A stretch of DNA of 64,000 nt from Sphagnum compactum. Its lineage: Eukaryota; Bryophyta; Sphagnopsida; Sphagnales. Positions 51,701 through 64,000 of this stretch are shown here, one piece after another. Position numbers and translations under genes: made by a program. The notes under the pieces are model-generated. The model did not search any database. It was not told the origin of the DNA and worked only from the letters and a program-made list of their open reading frames with translations. Where the stretch lies: the NCBI GenBank assembly GCA_965153455.1, contig OZ234498.1:12462001-12526000 (forward strand). Reading direction: 5' to 3'. Within the stretch, counting starts at the first letter, position 1. Every line of letters begins with the position of its first letter.

Positions 51701-54700
51701 TAAGAAGTATATTGAAATGGACATATTTCGTAACATTAATCTAATTCTTAAAATTAGGATTAGAAACAAAACCAAAATTTTAAAGAACCAAACTTAAAAC
51801 TATTTCAAATTCCATAGTTTGTTCGAAAACCAATCTAATAAATCTAAAATTCTTTACAAAAGTCAAGAACCACCCTTCATTTGTATTAAACCCCAAACAT
51901 TTCATAAGTCAAATTTAGTTTTGTTAGAATTCTGAATCAATATGTGTTTGATTATTAACACATGGGACTAAGGAGGTGCCTTTTGGGATGTGTTAAATTC
52001 CAAGAACACCAATATTGAATTGGAAATTTTAAAAACATCTAATTCTTGGAATGTTTATTATCCTTGTTTGTTAGTTTAATGCCAAAATTCAATTACGTGT
52101 AGGGTAACATTTGAAAAGCACGACATTCCCAAATTAAGTTCCCATTTGAAGTGGATATAAGGGGTGTTTACTTCTGAAATGCCCAATCCAAGGGTGTTTC
52201 CAAGTGTAATTTTTAAATATTTTTTAATGAAGATAAAAAGAAAAATGAAAGTCTTGCATTTAAAAAAAAAAAACACTCACTTTTTGTTTAAATAAGATTG
52301 TGTTTTACAATGCAACCTCCAAATACACTGTTTGACAAGTTTTTATGCATTTGAAAGGTTGGATTTAATGTTAACTAGGTTTCATGTTTAAGGTTTGGTT
52401 GTTTTACCAATGTTTTTTTAAAGTTCAACAAAGACTAATCAAAAATTGATAACTAAAAGAACATGCACTTTTGTCACAAGAAAGAATTATGCCATGCTTG
52501 AAAACTACCTTACTTGAATTTTGGTTAAGGTGAACTTTGACTTTCAATTCTTTTTTTAGGGTAATTCCAAATTGATGTTAACGTCTTGTTAAAAAAAACA
52601 ACAAACCCTTGTTGATTCACACCATGTTTTGGCATTGTTACCTTTTTTTATTATCCTTTAAATTAATATTTGTTAAGTTAATTAGTTACATGTTAGTTTA
52701 ATTTTGCAAGTTGTTTGTTGCTTTGTATTTGCTTGTTATTTTATTGAAAGTCCTTGCACTTTGCTTGTGTTCACTATTGTTTTTTCTCATTCATTCACAT
52801 TTTGCTAATGATCAATATTATCTCCTCTTGTCCACTCGCATTTTGATAAAGTTCATTCATTGTTGTTTCTTCTCACCTTGTTCACACTTTACTAGTAGTT
52901 GTTGTTGCTTCCTTTTGCCCACTTGTGCTTTGTTGGTGCACTTTTGTCTATTTTCATCCACTTTGCTAATGACGATATCGTTTCCTCTCACATATTGTTA
53001 TTCGTACTTCCCACATCTTTTGCTATGTAAAATTGTTAATGTTGTTGCATATGTCATGTGAGTGGTGTGTTGTAATCCAACTTCATCTAATTTCCAATTT
53101 GGTAAATATTTTTAAATCCTTACAACTCTTTTCATCTTGATTCCAATGCTTATTTCATGTTGAGTGTTGAAAAACTTGAATTTGATATTGTTTGACTAAA
53201 ACGATGCCCAAATTTCAAGCTTGTCCAATTACGAATCTATGAAAATTTGTGCATTGTTTATGTTAGCTTCATTGTTCAAAGATTGCATTCTTGAACCATT
53301 ATAATCTTGCATGCTAATCCTACATTTTTATTTTGCTCATGTGTATAATTTTGTTACTTATAGTTGCATAATAATGAAATCTTCATTGACTTATGTTAGT
53401 GCATTGACATAATGAAATTTGAAGAAGAAAATGAAGTATATTTCCATTAATTATGCCAAAGCTAAAAGTTAATTTTATAAATGTTTGCATTATTTGCATA
53501 AGTAGTTTGAAAACAAGTTTGAAAATTGTGAATAAATTCAATTTTTTTGATATTTCCAAAGTTTTAACACTTAAAAGCCTACCTTGCAACTTATGATATA
53601 ATAAAAATCTAATGAAATAATATGTAAAATGTATAAATTAAATGTAATCAAACATATAAAATTTCAAACAATAATTTGTTCATGTGTGGTAAATCATATA
53701 AAAAAAACTTACAACTATTTGGTAGGTGATCTAAAACACAATTAAAGGAACCACCTAAAGGGGTGGAGAATGATTAAAAATATATTCATATTGGTTTGAA
53801 AAATCACAAGGGAATCACAATAATTTGAATTTTCAGTATTTTTTGGGAATAAAATCCATTACTTGCAAAGTTTTGACAGTCAAAATTCGACACAAAATTA
53901 AGAGTCTTTTCGCACATTTAAAGCATTCAACTTTTAAAATGGACAATTTTTTTTTCAAACATAATTTTTCCTTATGAAATATGCACCATTTAAAAAAAAA
54001 TTTGGAAAGGATCTTAACATTAATTATTAAAGGGGAAATAGGAATTAAAATTGATGAAATTCATTATTACAACACATTTTTGAGCACATTTGGTTCAAAC
54101 TTACTTTTTGCCCTAAGAGATTATGAATTTTAATGATGTGGTTTTAACAAAAATTATTTGTCTCTATGTGTTAAAAAACATGAATGCATAATATATGTGA
54201 TATTAGATGTCAAAAATTATTCATATCTAACACATAATGGTACATTAGGTATGAAAATTTTAAAAATTAGGATTATAGACCAACATATGAATGCCAAATG
54301 TCACATGCATTCCATGAAAAAATACTTTTATCTTGGAGTCCCTAGTTCCTTTAACTGTGTTTGCACCTATTTGGGCTTATTAAAATATAGTAAACATATA
54401 GGTAATGTATAACATATTATGAAAAGTTTTATCATTATATGAAGAGATGTAATTGAACTAACATAAAATTAAATATTTTTTTGTCAAACATGGCTTGTTG
54501 ATCATTTTTTTAAGGAATGGATCAATTAAACAAGGACAAAATAAATAGTAATTAATGAGAATTGGATCAAGTTTATATAATGGAAATTAACTTTCAATGC
54601 AAGAGCCAATTGGTGAAGAAATATCTAAAATATTGTCCAATTTTAAATCATAGAATAGAATGGTGCCTTAAAGTGATGAGGATCCATTGCAAACACATTA

Positions 54701-57700
54701 GAAAAATTACATAAACAAAGAAGATTTTGTAAATCTCCCAATAAAAATTGTTAATTTGGTACTTATTTTATGTGAATGATAATGTTGCAATGGATGTGAA
54801 AATTGCACAAATCATGGATTGTATTGTTTGTCACAATAGTAGAATAAGTTAATATGTTTTGGTCTAACAAACAAAATGAATTTCTTTTATAAAAAAAGTA
54901 ATGATATAATAGCGTTATAAAACATGTGGATGCAAAACATGTGTCAATTGCACATAAATTTGCAAAAGACATCAATGATGAAATGAAAAGACCATTGGAA
55001 AGACAATTGGCAAATAATTTGATTCAATCGATTTTCCAAATGCAATTTCCATTTTTTTAATGCCATAGATCCTTGCAGAAAGGATAACGCGTTGCATTAT
55101 TATTCTTTGTAGGATTTTGACTTTTAATTATTAATAGCCATTTGCCTATTAAATTTGTTGAAAATATTTGATTGCAATATTAGACAATGTGCTTGTGCCC
55201 TTGTATTGTATTCCTTTCACAAAACATTTTTGTTAAAAAATGTTACAAAACCTAGTTGAGAAAAATTGATATGTATATGATTTGTCGATTGTAGCAAAAT
55301 GTATTATAACATGTATTTACCCTTATTGTAAGTTTCATAGGTTTTGATTCATAATTAAAACATGATACATTATTGGATTATTTAAAGTAATAGAAACATC
55401 AAGGGGTTTATTGATGATTATGATACAACTTTTAGGACAAAAAGGGTCACAAGAATTATTTTTCACTAAATACCAAAAATAAAATTTACATGGAACAAAT
55501 TTAAATGAAATTTTTTATGAATAGTCCAAATTATGATAATTCATATAATAGTGGTGATTTTTTTCACATGCATACAAATTTGTGCATTAATATTTTGGTT
55601 CAAAATCAAAATTGCAAAAACATTTAAATAAGATTTCATAAACAACTTGATGTTTTTTTGTATGATAATTTTTTACAATGTGACTTGCACTTGGGACTAC
55701 AAATTTTAAGCTTTGTGAATATAAACAATCAACCAAATGTCGAAAGAATAATCATTTCCCTCCAACCTTTTAGAATGAATCCTTCAAAATCCTTACATGG
55801 TCTATAATCTAATCAAATGCATTCAATGAACATTGTTAAACATAAATGTTAACATTGTTTTCCATACATTTTTTTTGAAATCAATTGCATTTTTTTTTAT
55901 TCCTTTAAAAAAAACTTATAGTTAGGATATAGTTATTTAAAAAGAGTCAAATGGACATTTATATTGTATCCAATCTATTTGGGATTTGTGTTGCTATACA
56001 GTACCAATGATGATCAACTTCCTTTTCTTTTGTTTGTTATGTTTTCATATGGTTTCCAATACTTTATTATTATTTATGTCAATGTCAATGCATTAATGTA
56101 AATATCATGGACATGAATGGGCACATGTTAATTAGCCTTCTCATATCCATGTTGGTGGGTAAGGAAAAGGATCGAGGTCGTTATAAGGTTGTCTAGGTAG
56201 TTATTAGGAAATGAGTGAGGTAGTTATTAAGAAAGTTAGTAGGAAAACATGTAGTTATTAGGAAAGGAATGAGGTAGTTAAGCTTGGAAACGAGGTAGTT
56301 GTCTTTGGAATTGACTTTGGACAACCATAAAATAGGAATTTGGAATTGTTTAGGGATGATCACATGATAGATTCCAAAAAATCACCCATAAACTAGTTAT
56401 TCGAAGTTTTTTGGCATTGAAATTTTAGGATATCTTTTTATTAATTTAACATAATACCATTTTTAATGTAAGCATACAACAATTCACTATATTTAGAAAG
56501 TGATAGATGTTACACAAACCCAGATTCAAGTCTTTTATAATCCTTTTCCTATTAGACAATCCTTTTGGGTACATCAACCATGAATGGACCCTAGGCCAAA
56601 CATTGGCAAAAGATTCTACAAATTTTTCAAAACAATGTGCATTAAGAAAAATGATAATTTTATGCGTAAAGGATGAAAATTCAAATTTCAATATCATGAT
56701 GACAATTCAAAAATCCATTGCTAGGTGCAAAATCTTGGGTTTAAAATAAAACTTTCACTAAACTTGTTTTGGCATCTTTTTCTAATGGTTGCTGATAGGC
56801 AACTATAAAAGAAAAAAATTCTAAAGCTTTTAAAATATGTTTCTATCATGTCTACCCATGTGGATTTATAGAAATGTATCGCTTAGACTAAAGAGTTTGG
56901 GAAAGGTCAACCAATAAGAGTGGATTGAAGATGATATTGACTCTAGTCTACACTGAAGACAACTAAGTTCATTCCTATGAAAACAAGGTACTTCCTTGAC
57001 TTGACCTTCAATTTTCAATATTGTTGAACACCTTTGTCATACTTTCAATATGAATGCCAAATGTTTTAAACATTCAAGCTTCTTTGTCATTATTTGGGTG
57101 TAGATTTGTGAATATAATAATCATCTATAAAAGGCTTTATGTTTTAGGAAGCAATTGTTCTTTGCTATTGTAGGCAAATTGATGTCAAAGTTACCAGTTG
57201 TGTGCTTCATCCTTTTACGTGGCATGTTACACAAATCATTATGGATTGTTTCTCTTTAGTTTTGATACCTTGTGTCCTAAACCAATCACATGGACATTGA
57301 TATTTAATCTTTCCAATTTTGACATCGTGTCTTGAACCAATCATGTGCACATTGGTTTTTATCTAATGTATTACATGCAATCATAACAATGATTGTGAAG
57401 CTTAGAAAAGGAGTCAACAATCATCTCTCGTGGACAATTTGATGGAAGATGATTCTAGAATTGATGTTGGGAATTCTTCCTTTGGACATGAAGAAAGAAA
57501 TATGTTTTGGCATTAGATCTTTTCTCTCATTCTTAAGGATGTATGATGAGAGGATCTTGCTCATAATGTGTTTTCATTGATGTAAGGTCCCAAACACAAA
57601 AGTCTCCATCTAATGTCTCCATTCCTTGGTCATGAACAAAATGTGAAAATTGTTGAGTATGGTAAGAAATTCTTATTTCCTTTGCTCCTAAAATGCCATT

Positions 57701-59250
57701 AGTTTTTGTGTCAATGATTAGAGGCTGCAAATGACGTTGCAAACAAAAGAAATAATGAAGATTGTATACTAGATGTTTTTGAAGTGACTACAAGTACCAA
57801 TGAACCTACAAGAGAACTTGTCAAGATCTGTCCTCATCAAGGATTGTGGCAATCAATTTTCAACTAACCCGTTTCACAGTTGACTAAGTGCAACTTGAGA
57901 GTCAGGCCCAAACAACATGATTTCACCTGAACAAGTCAATCCATGGCATGAGGTCCTTGCTACAAGCTTGATGAGCATCTGGCCCAAACACGCACAGAAG
58001 AAAGAAACATCAACAGCATGAATCCATAAGCACCATGGGGAATAAAAATTTTGATGGCAAGAAAATGACTAAACAAAAAGAGCTATGAAATCAAATTCCT
58101 GTTTTTAATTGCTCTACATGCATGTTACATACTGTGCCAGAATACTTCCTAATAAGAGATCAGCAGAAAGAGAAACAGGCACTGAAGATCTCCCAACACA
58201 GCTATAAAGAGAGAGAGCATCTCAGGGGCAACATTCTTCTTGATGAGAGACAGGAAAAAAAATCCTGTCTAGCAACAGGAAAAAAAATTGCTGCTACAAA
58301 AATTGTGTTTTAAATTAGTCAAAGAAAGCAGCAGAATCCATTACTTTGAGCTCACAATTTGCATTAATTATTGAAATTGTGTGCATCAGAAAGCAAAACT
58401 GAAACATGCATCTTTGGTGCAAATAGAGTGCAAAAAGAACAGTGCAACAGTAGTGACAGATGAGTACAAAGTAGTGGAGTGTACATAAGAATGGAAAACA
58501 TGAGCATGTGCTGGTTTGTGGTAGTCATTAACTCTTATTGATCTTGGTTTTGAGATTCCTTAATGAGAGTGCAGGCAAGAATGATTGTCAATAATATTGG
58601 GGTACTTACTTACTCAAGAAAAACTGAGCTGTGATCACAGTCTGCATACCCATAATGCAACAAACCAAGATCTGTCAACAGGGTGCCGACTTGAGCTCTC
58701 TTTTTGTCTTCACATAATGGTTCAAGTGTGTTTCTTCTTTGATGGAATTTTTTTCTTGCATACTTCCTATCTGGAACAATGCATCTTGCAACTGCACCAT
58801 TGTCAGGCCACAAAGAATCAACAATCAAAGAAGCCAAGAGCCATGCCAAGACTATGTATGAAATCACAGTTAAATTCAGAGTACAGTGACAACAATAGAA
58901 AGTCCAGACACAGTTTCCTGAGGGACTTACTGATTGCCAAGTTTTGCTTCACCCATATTTGGTCAAGTAAATTGTCGTATGTACTCATTAATTGTACATC
59001 CCAATCTTTAATAGTAACAACACACACACACACACACCCACACCCACACGTAGATATATACATAACAGAAAAATTACACCACAATCATTTGAAGATAACA
59101 TGACAGTGGGTGGAGTCATAACCTACTGAGAGTTGCTCACAAGGTGTCAGATCATATACAGAAATACACTGTCATCTGTGACAATGTGTTTTGCCAGTAA
59201 AACTACAACTCGTGATATGTGCCACAGGAATTACTCAATGGTCTACCAGG
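48770..59250. other. Long AT-rich gene desert
   Basis: More than 10 kb, strongly AT-rich to about 57.7 kb, then more balanced. It holds a poly-G run of about 20 at 49362-49381 and copy B of a dispersed repeat at 56066-56200. No exon could be supported. Open frames, including 172 codons at 58585-59103 (+) and 86 codons at 58610-58867 (-), have no recognised family or splice partner. Confidence 0.55.
56066..56200 (+). repeat. Dispersed repeat, copy B (pair with 6600-6735)
   Basis: Carries ATCATGGACATGAA, CATGTTAATT and ATATCCATGTTG then TGGGTAAGGAAA in the same order as copy A, with about the same spacing. Confidence 0.75.
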
Positions 59251-59340
59251 CCCATGGTTGAAACTGACAGGAATCTACACTTTCGGGTTTGCAGGCTCAT
59301 GGTTGAGACCAACAGGATTCCACACTTTCAGGCTTGTAGG
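59251..59340 (+). repeat. 45-bp tandem duplication at the end of the OB-fold remnant
   Basis: CCCATGGTTGAAACTGACAG at 59251 and CTCATGGTTGAGACCAACAG at 59296 begin two 45-bp copies that differ at about ten positions. The duplication overlaps the last readable part of the minus-strand OB-fold remnant. Confidence 0.85.
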
Positions 59341-59622
59341 GTCAGGAATAATCCCACTGGATCTTTCTCATATTGATATTCTCTGAGAAAACCATAATAA
59401 CCTCACTGATCTTTTCCATTGTTTCTTTCTTTACCAGTGCACAATACAAGGTTTGATTTGTGAAAGGAGAAAAGCCTGCCTGTGAGGCAGATCATATCAC
59501 CAGGCTGGAAAGCTTCACGGTCATTCTGAAGCTTTGCACTTGCATGTGGAACCAGCACACTGCACATCAAAGCCTCCCCAACTTGAGTTGGTGCCTCTGT
59601 TTCCAGAACTATAAATGTCACA
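59275..59622 (-). pseudogene. Frameshifted OB-fold gene remnant, SOSS-B/SSB-like
   Basis: After a candidate acceptor at 59623-59624 the minus strand reads VTFIVLETEAPTQVGEA, then DREAFQPGDMICLTGRLFSF and LVLCTG. This matches the strand pattern and key phrases (FIVLE, QPGDIIRLT, LYTG) of the SOSS-B/hSSB1 single-strand DNA-binding OB fold. About 15 bases on, homology continues in the next frame (MEKISEVIMVFSENINM, IQW). After another one-base shift it reads IIPDPTSLKVWNP to a stop at 59275. There is no room for introns between these pieces, so two indels are implied. The loop before the DREAF segment also looks shortened. No upstream exon for the first strand was found. Sequencing error is an alternative. 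Confidence 0.55.
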
Positions 59623-59739
59623 CTGAAATTGGTCGAGAGAAAATGTTGCAGATCCTGGTCAACCAGCTAGATTTTGATCAGAACAAGATCAAATTGACAA
59701 GATCAAAAGTGAAATGCAAAAAAACACACAAGTCCAAAA

Positions 59740-60115
59740 CCTGCAAACCATCTTAGTATCTGCATCCTAAACTTCAAAACCCGAGCTCCAATTCAGCACA
59801 AGCACATGGATACACGGTGAAATTTGACAAAGGCTCATGACTGAAATGGAAGAACATGCTAAACCCTAAACCTGCAAACATCAAACTGCATCCTCAAACT
59901 TCAAAATCTGAGCTCCAATTCAGCACAAGCACACGGATACAAGATGAAATTGACAAAAGCTCATGACTGGAATGGAAGAAACATGCTAAACCCTGAATCT
60001 GCAAACATAGACACGAGATGAAATTTGACCGAAGCTCATGATTGAAACAAAGGGGAAGAACATGCTGAACCCTAAACCAGCAAACATCAGAGCTCAAATG
60101 CCAGCACAGACATAT
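59740..60115. repeat. About 130-bp tandem repeat, 2 full and 1-2 partial copies
   Basis: Units carry CTGCATCCTAAACTTCAAAA, GAGCTCCAATTCAGCACAAG, AGCTCATGACTG and ACATGCTAAACCCTAAACC. The second copy starts near 59869. A third, internally deleted copy starts near 59996, and a fragment with CAGCAAACATCAGAGCTCAA lies at about 60077-60110. The array ends some 280 bp before the BSH start codon and brings several telo-box-like AAACCCTAAA motifs. Confidence 0.85.
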
Positions 60116-60298
60116 GGGGTTTGAAGGCACAAATCCAGATACGTACATACCTATGCGCTACTGTGGTGTTGTCTAATCAGGACTTTCTCCTCGGACTTCT
60201 TCTTCTTCCTGAGAAGTGTCTGAGTCCTGAGAAGGCGGAGAACCAGGACTCCGAGAACCAGTTGAAGAAGATCCTTACCCAAGATTCCGAGATCCCTG

Positions 60299-60306
60299 AA
60301 CCCTAA
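60299..60306 (+). promoter_or_regulatory. Telo-box (AACCCTAA) upstream of BSH
   Basis: AACCCTAA lies 86 bp before the start codon, in the probable 5' UTR or core promoter. Telo-boxes are common in promoters of plant housekeeping genes; function here is inferred. Confidence 0.4.
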
Positions 60307-60391
60307 TCGCTTGGGCTCCTCACGTGAAGAATCTCCAGAGAAACCAAAAACCCACTTGTCCCAACAGAAGAATAAGAAGAAGCTGAGAACG

Positions 60392-60520
60392 ATGAGCTAC
60401 AAAGGAGCAGTTGCGAGTGCGCCCAGGGAATTGGTCTCATTTCGAATGTCAGTTTTTTTCCCCATCCCACAACTCTACTTCCTCAAAGCCAATCTTGTTG
60501 GTTTTTCTGGAGAAAGAAAC

Positions 60521-60558
<38 letters not shown>

Positions 60559-63310
60559 TGATGGGTTTCTATTTCTTCTCCAGAAGAAGAAGCTCCTCGT
60601 CATCTTTGCTGTATCTGTTATATCATTCTTTCCAGGATCCTTTCTTCTACTTTCTCTCTGAGGTGATTAGGGTTGTTGGGTGATGGGGATTTTTGCAGGC
60701 CTACGGAATTGAATTTGATACCCATTCGGTTGGATCTTGAGTTTGATGGCAGGAAATTGAAGGATGCATTCACATGGAATGCTGATGGTGCAAACCTAAT
60801 CTCCTCCATTTTCCTTTTACATCATCTTCCATTTTCTTTGAGTTGCTGAAGTTGCTTCCATGCTGATGAAATAGCATTCTTCCATTTTCTTGGAGTTGCT
60901 GAGTCATTCCATGCTGCAGCATTCATTGAAGTGCTTTTGTTTGGTATTGAAAGACCATGGCTATCATTACCCAATTTCATTAATTGAACGCTGCTGCAGA
61001 TCCTGACTATGAGATCATTCCATTCTCTAAAAGGATGGTGAAAGATTTGAATTTACCAGCCGTATTCCAGCCCTACATTGCACAGGCGATACAGGTGAAT
61101 TAGTTTCCCTCCCCCCTCAATCATTTTCTATTTCTTGTCATTAGTATATGTCTGAGCCATCATCTAGCATCTTCAAGGTAATCTTCTTCATGCTGCTATA
61201 TTCTTGCTTGCAACGTGGTGCCTTTCTTTTCTGTTTCCATTTGTTGCCCTAATTCCATCATCTTAGGGTGAGGAATTATGGGTTGCAATCTGTACTCTGG
61301 TCCACAAATGACGCCTCTTTTGACTCAAGGAATATTGTGTGTGGTTCCATTCCTGTTGCAGACCCAATTGACAGAATTTCGGTCATTTGAAGGCCAAGAA
61401 ATGAGCACTGAGGAGAGAGTCCAGACAATCAGAGTATGTTTACTATATAACTGACACAAGGCTTTCAGATATCATGCAACATTCTTTTGTTGTTTATTGC
61501 ATGACAGCCTGCTGCGGCATCAAATGTGGTGGAAGATACTGGAAATGTTGGTTTTGTGCATACTTTCCTGTTGTCTGACTTGGTTGGATTTTCACAGTTG
61601 GACCTCCGAGTAAATAACACCTTGATACATGACCAGTTCTTATGGGTATATCTCAAAGCTGTTATCTTTTGGGTTCAATGCCAATTCAAATCCTTAGTTT
61701 TGTTTTTTCTTGGACCAGAATATACTTGATTTTTTGTTGTTCAGGTACTAGAGGAGGACTGGTTCTGGTCAGATTAGGAGAAACCAATTCTAGTCACAGA
61801 TAGTCTTTGGATTGCAATCTTGACTTTTTCTATGTGCTGCATTGCAGGATGTCAATAATCTCAAGAGTGATCCTGAAGGGTTTGCAAGAGGACTTTGTAA
61901 AGACTTGGACATCAAAGATCCTGAAGTTGCAGTGAGTGGGTCACTTTTGTAAAATTCTTTTTGGTCCAACATTTGATTTGTGCACACTCTTGAGGGTACC
62001 TCACATGGAGGTCTTCTTGTAGTGCCTCTTGTTTCCTTGGTGGTGGAATGACCCATTCAATGTGTTTTGTGTGCAGCCAGCCATAGCAGTGGCCATTCGG
62101 GAACAGCTTTATGAGGTGAGGAAAGTGATGCAGGAAGTGTGCAGTTTGAAATTGTTTTTCTGTGTCCTTTTGAAATTGTTGTTTTGTTCTGGGAGATTTT
62201 GTAGTTCAGCCTGTACTCGTAACTTTCACACTTCCAGTGTGGTTTATGTTTATCCTTCCCACTTTCCCTTCCTGTCTCTTATTATTCGGAAATGCCAGAT
62301 TGCAAAACAAAATCTAGCAACAGGGAGAGAGACCCGTATCAGCAAAAAAGCACGTCGTGACAAGGGTGCAATGGACTTCTTTCAGTCCAGGTTTGCCACC
62401 TGGAATCCTCTTGTCTTTGATGTCACAATGACCACTGGAACTGAGTGGGTTGGTAGTAGTGTGATCAGTCTAATAGACAGTGGGTATAAGTTGATTCTCA
62501 ACTTAGGGTTTAAATCAGGTGGCAAGTTCTGGTCGATGGCCACATCTTGCAGTGAACATGCATGTCCTACAAGAGTTAATGAGGGGACAGGTTTAAGCTT
62601 CACAGATTAAACTCATCAATGGGTACTGCAGATTAATTACAGAAATGGCACCATTTGCATTCTCAGCCAAATTTTTGGTCTTTGAATAATAAACCCGTTT
62701 GCTTGCATCACAACTGTCATCACAATGTGACTCTCAATTGTTGCCTTGATGTGGGGGATCTACAGTGTGCAAGCCACAACAGCACTCAATATGATGAAGC
62801 GGCCCAACAGCAAGAAAATAAGTGTTGTGAGGTGAGTTTGCCTTATGTGACCAGGGGCCCCCCCAACCCCATAAGCTGCTGACTCTGGTTAGGTGTTTCC
62901 CTAAACTTGCATTCTCTCCTTTTGATTATAATTTTATATCTTGGCATGCTTTTGTAGGAGGAGAAATGAATGGGACCTCTTTGAGCCAGTCGTGGAAATT
63001 TTGAGTGAGAAGGAAGTTGAAGCTCTCTACATGAGAGAAGAAAGAAATGCTCGGTATTCAATTTTTGCCTTCACCAATTCAATGGTTCACATTTTCTCTA
63101 ACCCTCATTATTTTGGGTGATTGTTTCACTCTCCAGTAGTGTAATTACAATTGAGTTCTAACCAGCAGTTCCTTGCTTGAATATGGATGTCTTTTAGCAG
63201 CTGTTAATGACTAAATAGGTTGATGTGGGTGTTGTTGGGGGGGTAGCAGTTTGAAAAAGCGGCAAGAGGAGAAAGATGATGCATTCATGAGCCGTTATGT
63301 TCGAGTGTAG
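60392..63310 (+). CDS. BSH: SNF5/SMARCB1 homologue, SWI/SNF chromatin-remodelling subunit (BSH)
   Basis: Core nuclear subunit of SWI/SNF complexes. Exons: 60392-60447, 60699-60787, 61000-61094, 61362-61433, 61598-61645, 61848-61931, 62077-62115, 62299-62390, 62766-62831, 62958-63053, 63250-63310. All are GT-AG with continuous phase and give 265 aa; Arabidopsis BSH has about 240. Two SNF5 repeats are visible: about 24-85 (LIPIRLDLEFDGRKLKDAFTW) and about 104-165 (LDLRVNNTLIHDQFLWD, SDPEGFARGLCKDL, AIREQLYE). A basic ISKKARRDKG segment follows, then WDLFEPVVEILSEKEVEAL near the C-terminus. The extra length is a 19-residue charged tail from exon 11 plus a small insert. ATG 60392 is the first in-frame ATG, and exon 1 (MSYKGAVAS) resembles the short family N-terminus. 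The (GA)n run at about 60522-60556 is in intron 1. Confidence 0.94.
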
Positions 63311-64000
63311 TCAAAAGTTGTTTGTACTGCAAGACTGCAAAAACCCATTTAGCATCCAGAGTTTCTCAATCACTGGGAAAATTAGACCCCTGTAACATCA
63401 GTTTGAAACTCTCTCTCTCTCTCCTAACAGGGTAGATAATGGTGCAAGTGATTCTCAGAGCTCTGCACGTGAAACTTTCTCACCAAACTGCTGAAAACCA
63501 TCAGTACACTTGCTTGATTGATTTTCTAAGCTAGAAGTTAGACTGATCAAATTACATTTAGTGTTACATCCTTTGTGACATGTTAGGGCTACAATTTTGG
63601 TGGAAGTTGCGGAAATTAGGTATGGGGGGGGGAGAACTTTAGTGCAAGTTTGATCCTTGATGGAATGGTAGGTGTGAATACTGCAAAAACACATACAACG
63701 AATACGGTGCAACTTATTTTTAAATTTTTTTGAATAATTTTATTTTATTTTTTCAAATGGCAAAATCTTTTATTTTGAAATAAAATTACTGATTTTTCAA
63801 TAACATATTCTATTTGTTTGAAATGAAAAATTGGAAAAATAATTAATTATTCAACAAACATGTGTGGAAGTTACCAACAAGGGTAGTACTGAGGATTTAT
63901 TTAATTCAATTATTATTTCCCCCTTTTTTTTTTTCACAAAAACAATCTTGAAACTCCGGGCTGACCGGTTAATGACCACTTTTGTGGCTTTTTGATTAAC
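63311..64000. other. 3' flank of BSH and AT-rich DNA
   Basis: Probable 3' UTR with a CT run near 63410-63424, then AT-rich sequence to the window edge. No gene seen. Confidence 0.5.

Noticed and set aside
58610-58867. Minus-strand 86-codon frame with a hydrophobic start and basic middle
   Set aside because: It looks mildly protein-like but starts at GTG, has no recognised family and no convincing splice partners.
58585-59103. Plus-strand 172-codon frame
   Set aside because: Translation is His/Cys/Ser-rich and includes an (AC)n microsatellite; no motif or splice context.

Overview
The window is nuclear DNA of a land plant. Evidence: genes with many short GT-AG introns, plant-specific protein families (ALA-type flippase, chloroplast-type HAD hydrolase, DnaJ20-like J protein, BSH-type SNF5, TGD5-like glycine-rich protein), plant-type TTTAGGG telomere-like repeats, and AT-rich intergenic DNA with CACTA and pogo-like transposon remains. 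The exons show no strong third-position GC bias. A non-seed plant such as a moss or other bryophyte would fit, but that is an impression; the sequence does not prove it.

Layout. 1-11.5 kb is gene-free and AT-rich, with a 165-bp duplication, a telomere-like block, an 82-bp minisatellite and several microsatellites. 11.5-18.1 kb (+) holds a complete P4-ATPase gene (7 coding exons, 1285 aa). Convergent to it, 21.2-19.9 kb (-) encodes a 106-aa glycine-rich TGD5-like protein in two exons. 21-35 kb is repeat territory: pyrimidine-rich minisatellites, a 742-bp inverted-repeat element, a decayed pogo/Tigger-like transposase gene interrupted by a 2778-bp CACTA-like element, and a 153-bp mini-CACTA. 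35.2-39.6 kb (+) holds a HAD hydrolase gene like Arabidopsis At4g39970 (11 exons). Convergent to it, 43.1-42.1 kb (-) encodes a DnaJ20-like J protein (2 exons, 231 aa). 44-59 kb is gene-poor with a roughly 61-bp minisatellite. At 59.3-59.6 kb (-) there is a frameshifted OB-fold (SOSS-B/SSB-like) gene remnant. 60.4-63.3 kb (+) holds a complete SNF5/BSH gene (11 coding exons, 265 aa).

The genes are unrelated housekeeping functions: lipid flipping, possible ER-to-plastid lipid traffic, plastid metabolism, plastid protein folding and chromatin remodelling. They do not form a functional cluster. Exon borders were set by hand from GT/AG sites, phase continuity and remembered family conservation; no alignment was run. 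The best novel material is the nested transposon at 26.5-30.6 kb, the dispersed GGTATCAC palindromes, the 742-bp inverted-repeat element, the decayed OB-fold gene, the PIAL variant in the flippase, and the reading-phase conflict at the end of the HAD gene. I did not find a clearly new multi-gene system.
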